This document shows positions 14,015-25,179 of a stretch of 64,000 nucleotides of DNA, piece by piece; the first letter of the stretch is position 1; each line of letters begins with the position of its first letter. A program made the translations under genes and the position numbers. The DNA is from Rhabdophis nuchalis (taxonomy: Eukaryota; Chordata; Lepidosauria; Squamata; Natricidae): assembly GCA_039707465.1 (NCBI GenBank), contig CM077643.1, positions 239,852,230-239,916,229 on the forward strand, given 5' to 3'. The notes under the pieces are model-generated. The model was not told the origin of the DNA. It made no database searches and worked only from the letters and a program-made list of their open reading frames with translations.

Positions 14015-14485
14015 GGCTATTTAATTAATAATACAGAAACTGAAAAGACTTTGTAACAAAAAGCCTGATTTTCTCACTACATTATGTTTACCCAATTACT
14101 GATTTATAATTCATCCAGAATTGTCCAACTATTGTTGTTCCAAAATAATAACAAGAACAGGTTTTATATCACTGCAGTGCTGACTGGATGATGCTGGGAA
14201 GATACATTAAATCATGGATTATGAAAAAGCCATATGGTTAGCAAGCTATGATAACTTAGCTGTGATGGCTTATAAATTAGGGTTTAGTATGTTTTATGAG
14301 CACAGCCTATGTTGTGTTTTATTATTTTAGCCAGCTGGTGAAACTAAGAAGTTTTAAACATTGATTGGTGAAATTCATACTCATCATTACTTGATCATAG
14401 TTTACTGAATCAATCAAATCGTGAATTTTACTTTGAATGAATTGTGAAGTTTGTTGCATAAACATTGTTCACAAACCACAGTTGG

Positions 14486-14489
<4 letters not shown>

Positions 14490-14527
<38 letters not shown>
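14490..14527. repeat. (CA)n microsatellite
   Basis: About 19 CA dinucleotides. Confidence 0.95.
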
Positions 14528-14554
14528 TTACTCATAGCATAAGGGCTTATAGTA

Positions 14555-15226
14555 TAGTGATGGCGAACCTTTTTGTTGTTGAGTGGCAAAAATGTGATGG
14601 TGCAGGCGTAACAGCGTGCATGCGTACCAGCACTCATAATGTAAAGAGCACCCCCCAAATGCACATGTATGCACAACATCTCACGCACTCCCCCCCCCCC
14701 CCCACGTGTGCCACACTGCTCGCCTCCAAGCTGAGCTTGGTATTTCCTCCAGGGGGCTGAGGGCGGCCATTTTAACCCTCCTCAGGCTCTAGGAAAGCCT
14801 CCAGAAATGAAATTCTGGTAGGTGTTTTTGCCCTCCCCAGGCTCCGGAGGCTTTCCTGACGCATAGGGAGGGCGAAAACAGCCTCCCCCAGCCCTCTGGA
14901 AGGCCAAAAATCAACTGGCTGGTGTCGTAGCTTGGACAGAGGGAGTTCGAGCTAGGCAGGTTTGAACCAAAACAGCCATTTACTTCGCGAGAACACAAGT
15001 AAGCAACAGTAGGAATCGGCAAAGCAAAAAGGTGCGGTAGACACCTATCAGACGCGACTGGCTGTTGCTAGCCTACAAGGTGGAGGTCGAAGACTTGTGG
15101 CCGGTCGTAAGTCGAGGACCTCAAAGGCTGGCACGCACATCTGTGCTGGAGCTGATGGCTCGGGTGCCAGCAGATATGGCTCCGCGTGCCACCTGTAGCA
15201 TGGGTGCCATAGGTTCGCCATCATGG
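14555..15226. mobile_element. hAT MITE, family 1, long copy
   Basis: Ends TAGTGATGGCGAACCT and AGGTTCGCCATCA enclose about 670 bp, longer than the other copies. The interior includes a piece resembling the TA-flanked MITE terminus (GTAAGTCGAGGACC at about 15108). The flanks share GGCTTATA but not as a clean 8-bp duplication. Confidence 0.68.
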
Positions 15227-15477
15227 GCTTATACAATATAATAAGATTTTGGTACCTGTGGGCACTACTGTCCCAGTAACTTCTCTTGGTGTCCATGACC
15301 TGTTTGAATTTGTTTTAAAATTATTCTAGTTTTTTAAAAAAAATTAATTAAAAGATGCATGCGAAACTAGTGTGTTGCAAAATAAAGCACAGCGTCCAAT
15401 TATCCTAATGCTCAAAATGTTTTGGGGACATTTTTGGACGTCTTTTTGCTATGTATTCCCTGAAATATTTTTATAAA

Positions 15478-16486
15478 TTAGCTGTACCCGCCACGCATTG
15501 CTGTGGCCAAGTTTGGTTAAAGGAAAAAGTTTCCCCACATAAACCCTCTCAGTGACCCTCTTCCTTCTCTGCCTCAGTTTCCCCTCCCTCCCTCCCCTCC
15601 CTCTCTTACTCTACCTACCTACCTGCCTACCTACTGTATTTCTCCCCCCTCTCTATCCCTCTACCTACCTATCTACCTGCCTACCGTATTTCTCCCTCTC
15701 TATCCCCCTACTTACCTACTTACCTACCTACCTACCTACTGTATTTCTCCCTCTCTATTTCTCTACCTACCTACCTACTGTATTTCTCCCTCTCTCCCTC
15801 TCTATCCCCCTACTTACCTACCTACTGTATTTCTCCCTCTCTACCTACCTACCTACTGACCTACTGTATTTCTCCCTCTCTATTCCTCTATCTACCTACC
15901 TACGTACGTACCTACTGTATTTTTCCTTCTCTCTCTCTATCCCTGTACATATCTACCTACCTACCTAGAGAGAGAGGAGGAAGAGGCCCCTGAGTCGGCA
16001 GTGGCCTTGTGGGGGGGGGGAGTTGGCGGAGGGCGGCGTTTCGAGTGGCGAGGTGGGGGCGGAAGGAGGCGGAGGGCGTGGGAGCGTTGCGAGCTGTGTT
16101 TCAAGTGGCGAGGTGGGGGTGGTGGAAGGAGGCGGGGGGCATGGGAGCATTGCGAGTGTTGGTGTTTCGAGTGGTGAGGTGGGGGGCGGAAGGAGGTGGA
16201 GGGCGTGGGAGCATTCCGAGCACCAGCGTTTCGAGTGTAGAGATGGGGAGGGGTGTGGAAGGAGGTGGGGGGGGGGAGTGACTGAGTAAGGAAAACACAG
16301 AAGAGCTGCAGTTGTACATTTGTGTGGCGTGTACCTGGCACCGGTGTGCCATCCACACAATATGTCCGTATCATTGGTGCTGCACTTGTAAGGAATGTTG
16401 TGTGAAAATTTGGTGGCAATTGGTGCAGTAGTTTTGGAGATTAGCGGTTTTGAACAAACTCATAGTTAACTTTTTATTTATATAGA
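15478..16486 (-). mobile_element. Non-autonomous Helitron with (CTAC)n core
   Basis: On the minus strand it starts A|TCTATATAAATAAAAAGTT and ends with hairpin GCCACAGCAATGCGTGGC, GGGTACAG, CTAA|T. These are the three Helitron hallmarks (5' TC, subterminal hairpin, 3' CTRR, insertion between A and T). The interior holds about 370 bp of CTAC/CTCTCC repeats (15590-15965) and a G-rich block. It encodes no helicase. A sister copy lies at 51713-52313. Confidence 0.82.
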
Positions 16487-18690
16487 TAAATATTATGGTG
16501 AGTTTTAAGTTCAGCTTTGCATTTATCTGTATCAAAAAAAAAAAAAAAAAGGAAGCCTGAATTGCTGAGAAACTCACCAACTTGCCTTCTGGTAATTGGG
16601 AATTTTTTTTGGCCAGGCTCACTATGGCAACCATTTCATAAAACTGCCTGTAAGATGCTATCAAAATGGCAAATGTGCTCACTGCTCCAAAAAGATTGGG
16701 GTTCCTACGGTAAACTTTCAATCGGCTCTGATATAACATTTTGAGCAAGCACAATCAATTTAGAATTCATAAGAATATTTCCTTTGATTGCACAATAGAA
16801 AAGGATTGTTGGAAGTGTGCTAAAAAAACATTCATTTGAAGTTACCATTACTGTTTTGACTGCCTAAAGCCATGTTTCTCAAACTTGGCAAGTTTAAGAT
16901 GTGAGGACTTCATCTCTCAGAATTCCCCACCCAGCACAGTTGAGAAACATTGGCCTAAAGATTAAAATTTAAAAGGATGAAGAGAACAAAGAAACAAAAT
17001 GATAATCTGTTGCATTAATACTATAGTGAACATTAGGAGAAGACAATTAATTCCATTGAAAAGTAAAAAGAAGATGCTGGCTGAAAGAAAGCTGGGCAAT
17101 CATGTAATAACTCTTTTCTTAGACAGCTTCTAGTTTAATAAATGAATTACAGCATTTACCGTGATGTTTCCAAATGCTGAGCAAGCATCAATACACCTCA
17201 AGCATTATCTCAGAGAAGCATTTATAAGACTTACCAGAGAACACCAATCCTGCTTCTTTTAATCTGTTCTCTTTGCCTAATTAGGAGGCTATCACCGCTG
17301 AAAATCCTCATGAAATAGAATTCTGCCTGATATTACACGAAACAAATCCCCAACAAAAATAGGAAATCTAATCAGACTGGGTGCATTTTTTTTCCTTTTG
17401 AAATTTTAAAGTGAAGGTATATTAATTAATATAATTGTTATTAGCCCTTGAAAGTGATGATGGGGATTTTAGCCTTATCAGAGCAACTAATTATCCTCAA
17501 AGAGTAATTTACGTCAAGATAACAGTGCAGGGCAGGCCAAATGGATTGGATGTGGCACAAAACATGATTACTTTCTAAAGTTTTTGTATTTTTATCATTC
17601 TTTTCTTTTAAAAGACAAACAATCTTGCCTCGCAGTTGCCTCAGCCCTAGTAATATCTGTTGTTTGCGTGTATATTTTATCATCATGATGAAGCCAGTAA
17701 AATCCGTGGATGCTGTCAGAATATATGTACCCTGTCTTGACAACATGAGGTTATGCTGAGATTTACACAAAGAACTTTTACTTTGCCACAGGAGGCTTAC
17801 AGAAATGTAAAATCCATTTCAGTTCATTTACAAGGTGGAAACCAGTCCTGACATCTGCTCATTTTCAAGCACAGCAAGGACAAAAGAAGTGCTCAAAAAT
17901 TAAAGAGCACCAAGATGCAGACAGAGGAGATGCAATCTGTGCTATAAATTACATCTGGGGGTGGGTGGGAGAAATCCAACTGCTGTTAAATAATTTGCCA
18001 TGAATATGTTTAGTTAAAATATAAGGCTTCATCTGTTTTAATGAAAATTCAGGGACCATTCCCAGGCGAGCAGCCCAAGCTACGGAATGCCGTAATTTCT
18101 CACTGGCGATAGCCCATAAAACATTCATGCTTATGTAACAGTATTAGAGTTCTTATTCTTTTCAAAGTGAAGTTGCTATTTATTTAGTTTGATTTATAAA
18201 ATTGTGAAAGCCACACTTTAACGATGCAGATTTCATCTGTGTGCACATAGGCACGCACAAAACCTTTAACCAAAACGGTGAATGGAACCGTGGATAGCAA
18301 TCCAACCTCATTGCCATGGATCCTTACTAGACACAACCAGGTTTAAGCAGTCTGATCATCATTCTTGCTGAAGGACACTTGGAAACCCATGGTCCAGCTT
18401 AGACCTCATCTGAAATTATATAGCCGTTACTGATAATGAATGTGGCATCTCTCAACCTCATCATATCAGAAGCTCAGTAGAGGAATATTGTGAAATGGAA
18501 GTGTATATAGAAAGCTGCCTCCAAAGATCGCTTATTCTAGTGTCCTTAATATGATTGGTGTCATCAGGTCTTGCCACTAAAATCTTAACTATGAATAGTT
18601 CAGCCTCAGGAATTCATTGTTATGCCATGTAGATGGCACAGATCTATTGCCACAATCAATAAAGGAGAATATTTGTAGCTCAGGGTTGAA
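16487..18690. other. Largely repeat-free single-copy tract
   Basis: Apart from the small hAT element at 16870-16952, no transposon signature was seen between 16960 and 18690, unlike the rest of the desert. No coding exon is evident: the frames are short and lack paired splice sites. Such tracts are often conserved non-coding DNA, but conservation cannot be judged here. Confidence 0.45.
16870..16952. mobile_element. Small hAT-like MITE, family 4 (TIR CAGTGTTTCTCAAACTT type)
   Basis: An 83-bp palindromic element between perfect 8-bp duplications GCCTAAAG (16862-16869 and 16953-16960). Related copies lie at 19253-19385 and 47645-47752, and an internal piece at 557-673. Confidence 0.8.
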
Positions 18691-18699
18691 ATGAGGGGT

Positions 18700-18850
18700 C
18701 CTTGGTGCTCTCTGAACAGCTTGGTTGATTTCTTGCAGGCGTTTCATTACCCAAACTGGGTAACATCATCAGTCCTAGTCAAGCAGTGGTGATGTTACCT
18801 AGTTTGCGTAATGAAATTTCTGCAAGAAAATAACCAAATCCCAAGGATGC
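18700..18850. mobile_element. Penelope-like element terminus with inverted hammerhead-ribozyme motifs
   Basis: On the minus strand 18772-18742 reads CTGATGA, a stem TGTTACCC..GGGTAAT, then GAAAC. These are the invariant boxes of a hammerhead ribozyme around stem II. On the plus strand 18786-18816 carries a decayed, inverted copy (GTGGTGA ... GAAA) with the same GTTACC stem. CTTGCAGGCGTTTCATTACC-type ends are characteristic of dispersed Penelope-like termini in reptiles. Stem III and the cleavage site were not established. Confidence 0.6.
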
Positions 18851-18854
18851 CTTA

Positions 18855-19252
18855 TTGCAACAATGGAGATATTTCAGGAAACACGAGAGCACAGAAGAAC
18901 TAATTCATATACATTTATTATTATTTTTTAATGAAGTAAAAAACCTTTACTCTCTTGGCTGAGTCCTATGCAGTGCTATCTCTGGTTTTGGTTAATCTGA
19001 GCAATGAAAATCTTTTATGCAGATATGTCAAGGAATTTTAGTAATGAGGATAAGTAATTACACATACTGTAGGTACAGAAGAACAGAGACCTATAAAATA
19101 GACACCTATACCATCAAAAAGGAAGGAGGCAAATTCTTCATTTCCCCACAATTAGACTGTTTGCAGAACCTGATCTCTGATTTACTAATACCCTGTGTAT
19201 GTTATAATTCTTTGCTTAACTCTCTTGGTTGCCTCTCTCCCTCATTGTAATT
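18855..19252. other. Spacer, nothing recognised
   Basis: AT-rich, with no repeat family or exon evident. Confidence 0.35.
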
Positions 19253-19385
19253 CAGTGTTTTTCAAACTTGACAACTTTATTATGAGTGGACTAACTTCCA
19301 GAATTCCCCAGCCAACATGCTAAATGGGGAATTCTGAAAGTTGAAATCCATACATCCTAAAGTTGTAAAGTTTCAAAAAATACTG
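19253..19385. mobile_element. hAT-like MITE, family 4
   Basis: Starts CAGTGTTTTTCAAACTTG and ends AAGTTTCAAAAAATACTG. The central inverted GAATTCCCC / GGGGAATTC arms are shared with 557-673. The flanks TTGTAATT / CTGTAGTT are only 6/8 alike, so this is an old insertion. Confidence 0.68.
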
Positions 19386-19998
19386 CTGTAGTTCTTACAA
19401 TAGGTTCAGGCAGAGTGATGGTAAATAATGCACTCTCACTAATATACTCTTTCTCCTATATTTTTTAGTCTATCTGGATCTGATCAGCAAGAGATAGTAA
19501 TAATACAGATGAGATAATATAGTCCACTGATGGCAATACCTTACTGCCTTTTACTTGTTTTTAAATTCATTCAATTAGCCGCTCAACATCATCTTGCATT
19601 TCAAATTTTGAGAGGCAGTTATTTTATCTGCTTATTAACATGTCCTTATCTACTTTATTTTCTCTCCCTTTCTTTTTTGCTACAGCTTTTTTTCTTCTTT
19701 TCTTCTAGAAAGCTTTTTAGACCCAATTCTCTAAACTTCGCTGACTATCTTGTTCCTCAGTTCTTTCTGTAGGATGTTAGCACCCACCTCTCTCCTAGAA
19801 GAATGAAATATTCTAGGAAATCTTAAAAAGGCAGAATATTATATTTCCCTGGATGAGAAATGGAGAAACATGTTTTTTTTAGGTAGGAAGCAGACTCACT
19901 CTTAATAGCCCCCACCCTTCTCAATAGCCCAGACCAGAGGTCAGCACTTGAGAAATAAAGAGATAGCTAGGTCTATTTGTTCTATACTCAGAACTCAG
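19386..19998. other. Spacer, nothing recognised
   Basis: A T-rich stretch at 19660-19720. No exon or repeat family identified. Confidence 0.35.
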
Positions 19999-20425
19999 TG
20001 TGGGTGCCGGAATAACTGAGGCGCAGGCAGGAATAACAGGCTAACAAGTTTATTCCAAACGAACGGTCAAACAAGTAACTTGCGGCTCTCTGACAAGCAA
20101 CAGCTTGGCTCTGCCGTCTGACAGCTCGCTTTTATATCGAGCTGTCAGATGGCTCCGCTTATCAGCTGTTAGCAATTGTCCCGCCAAAACTAGAACAGGC
20201 TGCGCATGCTCAGAACGTAACAACCCCCCCACCACGTTCGCGCAAGCGTAGTCTTGAAGGTAAACCGGCCGGCGCCTAACTCTTCCTGAACGCCGTAAAC
20301 CCTGGCCGGCCTCCTGCGCCGGGATGATCAATTCCACCCCGAGCGGTCCCTGGAACGGAGCGTTGGGTGTTATTGCAGATGGCCATCAGTGACCTGGCCC
20401 AGAGATCGACGGCTGGAGCAGGACA
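19999..20425 (-). mobile_element. Ty3/gypsy-type LTR retrotransposon 3' end (pol C-terminus, polypurine tract, LTR)
   Basis: On the minus strand the frame at 20337 down to about 20230 reads LRRSGRVRRRPVYLQDY, the C-terminal tail typical of Ty3/gypsy pol. It is followed by a GGTGGGGGGG polypurine tract and then an LTR of about 224 bp (20222-19999) that starts TGTTACG and ends CACCCACA. The LTR holds GATATAAAAGC (TATA) and AATAAA. The 5' part is absent, with a family-1 hAT fragment abutting at about 20425. It is a fragment with no usable enzyme. Confidence 0.75.
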
Positions 20426-20598
20426 CAGAGCCTGGGGAGGGCGAAAAAGCAGCGGCAAAAGTGGGAGGGGGCGCTGGTCGCGCACACATGCACGTGAGGG
20501 AGGCACATAGCATTATGGGTGTGGCACGCTCGCGTACGACCCTCCTGCACTCCCCCTACTTTTGGCATGCCAGTCACAAAAGGTTTGCCATCACTGCC
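20426..20598. mobile_element. hAT MITE, family 1, truncated
   Basis: Only the GC-rich interior and the right end AAAGGTTTGCCATCACTG are present. The left terminus is missing at the junction with the gypsy fragment. Confidence 0.7.
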
Positions 20599-21137
20599 CT
20601 AGGGCGTCTATCTTGTAGACATACCCAAAACACATTGTTCAAACTGCAACTGTGCCTGCAGGTCAAAAGGATGACTTACCTTGGCCTGTCTTCCCCTGTC
20701 TTTGGGCAAAGTAAAGCAGTCTTTTGAGGAACTGATCATCTGAGATGCCTTCTGAAGCAAGGCTTCATTGCTCTGAGTACAACAGCCCTCCAGAGCAGAG
20801 GTTTGACTCATTGGCCCCTCTGGAATCCGTGCTCTGGAGGAATTGCATGGGTCACTCTAATCATTTGATGCTTGGCCCTGAGTATCTCTTCTGATGCCCC
20901 TCTATTTGTCAGAGAATGCAGGAGGACAACCCTAAAGTCAGAAGAAGCTCTCCTGATGAAGGGTGTAAGATGGTAGGGAGCATCAACTCTGATTGACTGA
21001 AGTAGATCCACCCTCGCGTCTTTGCAAAGAAAATTGTTCTCTTGTACATAGTGAAATGAACATGGATTTGAACTTTAAGACCCTTTCAAACTTAAGATCC
21101 CCTATCTATTGAGCAGAGTAGGAGAAAGCTGCATTAA
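20599..21137. other. Spacer, nothing recognised
   Basis: Short frames only. No repeat termini or exon signals found. Confidence 0.35.
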
Positions 21138-21534
21138 CAGGTAGTCCTCAATTTATGACCTCAATTGAGCCCAAAATTTCTGTTATTAAGAGAGGCATTT
21201 GTTAAGTGACTTTTGCCCCATTTTGCGATCTTTCATGCCACCGTTGTTAAGTGAACCATTGCAGTTGATAATTTAGTAACCTGGTTGTTAAGTGCATCTG
21301 GCTTCCCCATTGATTTTGCTTGTCAAAAGGTTGCAAAAGGTGGCCACATGACCATGGGTCACAGCAACGGTCATAAGTATGAACCAATTGCCAAGGATCT
21401 GAATTGTGATTACGTGATCATAAGGATGCTACAAAGGCTGTAAGTGTGAAAAATTGTGATAAGTCGCTTTTTCCAGTGCCGTTGTAACTTTGAACAGTCA
21501 CTAAATGAACTGTTGTAAGTCAAGGACTACCGGT
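21138..21534. mobile_element. TA-type MITE, same family as 12088-12482
   Basis: Starts CAGGTAGTCCTCAATTTATG and ends TTGTAAGTCAAGGACTACCGG, collinear with the 12088 copy throughout. The left flank is TTAA and the right flank TA, so the duplication is eroded. Confidence 0.72.
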
Positions 21535-21574
21535 ACTCCACTTGTGGATGTGCCTAATTTGTTGTCTCTCCTCT

Positions 21575-21670
21575 TAAAATCATTCCACATTGTTGCCTGC
21601 TTGGACAGGGGATTGGACTAGATGACCTATAAGTTCCCTTTCAACTCTGTTATTCTGTTATTCCATCTGC
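21575..21670 (+). mobile_element. CR1 (L3-type) LINE 3' tail fragment
   Basis: Reads GATTGGACTAGATGACCTAT, TTCCCTTTCAACTCTGTTATTCTG and a short repeat tail, like the 3' end of the CR1 copy at 49.8 kb. Confidence 0.6.
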
Positions 21671-22247
21671 AGAAGAAAATTAGAACAGTTGCCAAAATGG
21701 GATTGCTGTATTTCCCAGTTGAAGCACCAGATGTCACCAAAACCATTCTTTTTGGGCATGGATGTGAAGTATACAATCCCTGTAAAGAGCAACTTTAAAA
21801 CTGTCACCTGTCAATTTCTTGAGCTTGGCTGCTCTCTAGGAAATAGAGTGCCCTTGCAACAAATAGCAATTTGATTGGCTCCAGCGTTGCTAGCATCGTA
21901 AGTCTTCAGCAGCAAGCAATTCATCCTGTCCTGTTGCTCATTCATTGCCATTCCAAGCCTGAAGCAGTTGAACTTGCTGAATTTGTGTCTGTAATCTATT
22001 TAAAGATAAAGTCAGCCCTATGTGGAACTCATTGCAATAGTCTATCCAGATGGTAATGAGGGAATAAGGTGCCTGATCCCCTTACACTACATAAGGCTAC
22101 AACTGGCATAGTGGATGAAGCTAAACAAAGGTCCCTCTAGCCACAGCTTCTGCTTAAGACTCACTCTTGTACAGGTAGTGCTTGCTGTCCAGAGATAATG
22201 CTGATAACCAATGCAGATCCCCAATGAACAAATAACAAGTCCTTACC

Positions 22248-22400
22248 TTTAACAGATTAACAGAGTTGGAAGGGACCTTGCAGGCCATCCATCTAGTCCA
22301 ACCCTCTGCCCAAGCAGGAGACCCTACATTTGCCTCTACCTAGGATTGAACTCATAACTTCCTGATTGGGAGGCAAGAGCTCCACCTCTAGGCCACAGCA
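22248..22400 (-). mobile_element. CR1 (L3-type) LINE 3' fragment, reverse orientation
   Basis: Begins AACAGAGTTGGAAGGGACCT and continues with GGCCATCCATCTAGTCCAAC, the reverse complement of the CR1 3' region at 49.8 kb. Confidence 0.6.
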
Positions 22401-22429
22401 GCAGATGTCAGCAGTCAGAGTCAGCCTGT

Positions 22430-22660
22430 TCTGTCTCATCCAGGCATGTCTATGGATATTCTCACCAGCTGTCTGCAAGGAGTATAAATCCTTCCATTCC
22501 CCACTATCCAGTCAGAGCTGAAGAAGCTTCTTGGATAAGAAGCGAAATACTTCAAAAAAAACCCCAGGAAGTTCTGTTGCCTCTTAAAAAAGCACCTTTG
22601 AGACTTCCATCCAGACACTTGTAGCTTCAAAGCAGCAGGCTAAATATTGATGGCACCCCT
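22430..22660 (+). mobile_element. Penelope-like terminus with hammerhead-like core
   Basis: At 22518-22547 it reads CTGAAGA (one change from the invariant CTGATGA), a perfect 7-bp hairpin GCTTCTT-GGAT-AAGAAGC, and GAAA. These are stem II and the two conserved boxes of a hammerhead ribozyme. The following CCAGGAAGTTCTGTTGCCTC is part of the same dispersed family. The core substitution probably abolishes cleavage. Confidence 0.5.
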
Positions 22661-22696
22661 TCTCCAACAATGGATTATTGGTGTACCGATGATAGT

Positions 22697-22930
22697 AAGG
22701 TAAGGTAAAAGTTCCACTCGCACATATGTGCTAGTCGTTCCCGACTCTAGGGGACGGTGCTCATCTCTGTTTCAAAACCAAAGAGCCAGCGCTGTCCGAA
22801 GACGTCTCCTTGGGCATGTGGCCAGCATGACTAAAGTCCGAAGGGGCACGGAACGCTGTTATCTTCCCACTAAAGGTGGTCCCTATTTTTCTACTTGCAT
22901 TTTTACATGCTTTCAAACTGCAAGGTTGGC
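22697..22930 (-). mobile_element. tRNA-derived SINE, second family, fragment
   Basis: On the minus strand it ends in the AACTTTTACCTTACCTTAC tail and contains CTAGTCGTTCCCGACTCTAG-type sequence matching the copy at 23501. The open frame continuing to 23321 is unrelated to any recognised gene. Confidence 0.65.
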
Positions 22931-23500
22931 AGGAGATACAATATACATACTGATACCTACCAATGATATATTGTTGGATGACCTGTCCCAATGGTTTCAT
23001 ATAGGCATTGAAAAGTACAAGGAAGAATACAATCCTGTAGCTTCCCACAAGTCAAGGTCCTCTAGGTCACCTCTCATTCCTCACCAGAGCAAACTAAAAC
23101 TGCCCATTGAGAAAATAACGGAACCACTACTGAATCATCTCCAATCCCCACAAGTGGTCCAGCAAGGTACAATGATTGAAAGCTGGCAAGAGGTCCAAGA
23201 AGACAGGGAGGAGACAACACTACCCCTATCCAAGCCCCAATGTAGTTCATCCAGTTACATCTCAATTCCCTACCTGGGCCTGAACAAGAGCCCAAATAAT
23301 TTGTTTCTTCTAGGATGCTGAGGGAGTTGAAGAGTTGTTGATACACTCCAATCCAACAACTTTCTCTAAAAGAAGGATAGTGGAGGTTATTGGATCCAGA
23401 AGAGCCTGAAAGGAGATCTGCCAGGATCTTAAAATAGACCAGGTTAGGAAACATTCCACAATTTTGATTGTGCAATAAACTCTACTTTATTGACATCGTA

Positions 23501-23857
23501 AGGACTTAGTGGCTCAGTGGCTAAGACTCTGAGCTTGTCGATCAGAAAGGTCAGTAGTTCAGCGGTTCGAATCCCTAGCGCCATGTAATGGAGTGAGCTC
23601 CCGTTACTTGTCCCAGCTTCTGCCAACCTAGCAGTTCGAAAGCATGTAAAAATACAAGTAGAAAAATAGGAACCACCTTTGGTAGGAAGGTAACAGCGTT
23701 CCGTGCGCCTTCGGCATTTAGTCATGCCAGCCACCTGACCACAGAAATGTCTTCAGACAGCGCTGGCTCTTTGGCTTTGAAATGAAGTTGGGCACCGCCC
23801 CCTAGAGTCAGGAACGACTAGCACATATGTGCGAGGGGAACCTTTACCTTTACCTTA
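23501..23857 (+). mobile_element. tRNA-derived SINE, second family, near full length
   Basis: The head AGTGGCTCAGTGGCTAAGAC ... GGTTCGAATCC is a tRNA-like promoter with A and B boxes. The body is shared with 22697 and 25424 and the 3' end is GGGGAACCTTTACCTTTACC. Confidence 0.75.
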
Positions 23858-24215
23858 GTAAGAGAATCCTGAAAATCTGATCATGTGTTCCTTTCCTGCC
23901 TCTTTTACTAAAGAAAACTCAGATGAATCTCGTTTTAAGTTTCTTTCTAATGTTCCATCTTTTCCCAATTGTAAATCCCATTTTGCTGGACCATCATATT
24001 CCTTCTGCAAGGTCATCTAAGTGGTTTTACAATACCACAACACAGTTTATTTCTGCTAATAGCTCCCCCTCTCATTAAGAGGTGCTGTCTGTTTCCTGAA
24101 CCCAGATGGCAGTGTCTCCACCTGTCCATTGCAACAACCTGGGTTTCATAATTTGTATAAAAATACAAATATATAACACATATAATTTGTTCTGAGATGA
24201 AAACAAGATGTAAAG

Positions 24216-24441
24216 CAGGGGTAGTCAACCTTTTTATACCTACCACCCACTTTTGTATCTCTGTTAGTAGTAAAATTTTCTAATCGCCCACCGGTTCCAC
24301 AGTAATGGTGATTTATAAAGTAGGGAAGTCAATTAAATTAAAAAAAGGAAAGTACTTCAGTATTGGACAAAACCCCTATCGCCCACCATGAAAGCTGGAA
24401 CGCCTACTAGTGGGCGGTAGGGACCAGGTTGACTACCACTG
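24216..24441. mobile_element. hAT MITE, family 5 (TIR CAGGGGTAGTCAACCT)
   Basis: A 226-bp element with ends CAGGGGTAGTCAACCTTTTT and CCAGGTTGACTACCACTG, flanked by ATGTAAAG / ATCTAAAG (7 of 8). It contains internal GCCCACC inverted blocks. Confidence 0.82.
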
Positions 24442-24574
24442 ATCTAAAGTATGACCATCTATGTATGGTGGTCCATGAACTCCCAGATGTTACTTGAGCT
24501 GGCTCTCAGGGCATGGAGATTAAAGTCTCCCAGCATCACAAGACTGGTGATTCTTCATTGCTAGCCCAGATAGT

Positions 24575-25075
24575 AATTCTGGCACCCGGAGAATGTTCCG
24601 GTAGGTAAGGTGTATTAAGATAACAGGTGTTAGTCTTGAGAGAGAGAGTCCAGGCAGGAAGCACGCCCCGATGGACTAATTCTACTTTATTATAAGGTTA
24701 CATTAACACAATCTTGCAAGTCTGAAAGTACATTTATCCCCCTGGCCTTTACTGCCAAAGAACCTATAGAGGAATTTGCCATGCCCACAAATCTTTTGCA
24801 GGTTAAGCTGCTTCTTATCTGACTCTTCCCCTGGCTGGAGCTGTTCCCTCTGCCTGCCTCATACCTTTACAACATGATCCCAAGCTTGTTTCTATGGCCC
24901 AGCCCAACACACAGGCACTCCCATCTCGGTATCTCAGGAACAGAATTGCTAATTACAGGCAAAGTTCCCATCACAATTGAAGACAACACCATTTCAACTT
25001 TGGGTAAAGAATCCAAAAATGAACTGGGCACATTTTACACAAGGTAGCATCCGTTGCCTTCTCTCAGGCAGGTTT
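24575..25075 (-). mobile_element. Possible LTR fragment
   Basis: On the minus strand it has an AATAAAG-type signal (plus-strand CTTTATTATAAGG at 24685) followed by about 110 bp ending in GGTGCCAGAATT. This layout resembles the gypsy LTR at 19999-20222. No TG start or target duplication could be fixed. Confidence 0.3.
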
Positions 25076-25117
25076 CAATATTATGCCTTATCTATCACCA
25101 CTTGGGAGCAAAAGTGG

Positions 25118-25135
25118 TCTTATATATATATATAA

Positions 25136-25179
<44 letters not shown>

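Noticed and set aside
15552..16419. Frames rich in Tyr, Leu, Pro, Thr and Gly opposite Pro/His-rich frames
   Set aside because: They reflect CTAC and G-rich simple repeats inside a Helitron.
22728..23321. 197-codon frame
   Set aside because: It starts inside a reverse-oriented SINE; the rest lacks domains, splice sites or recognisable homology.
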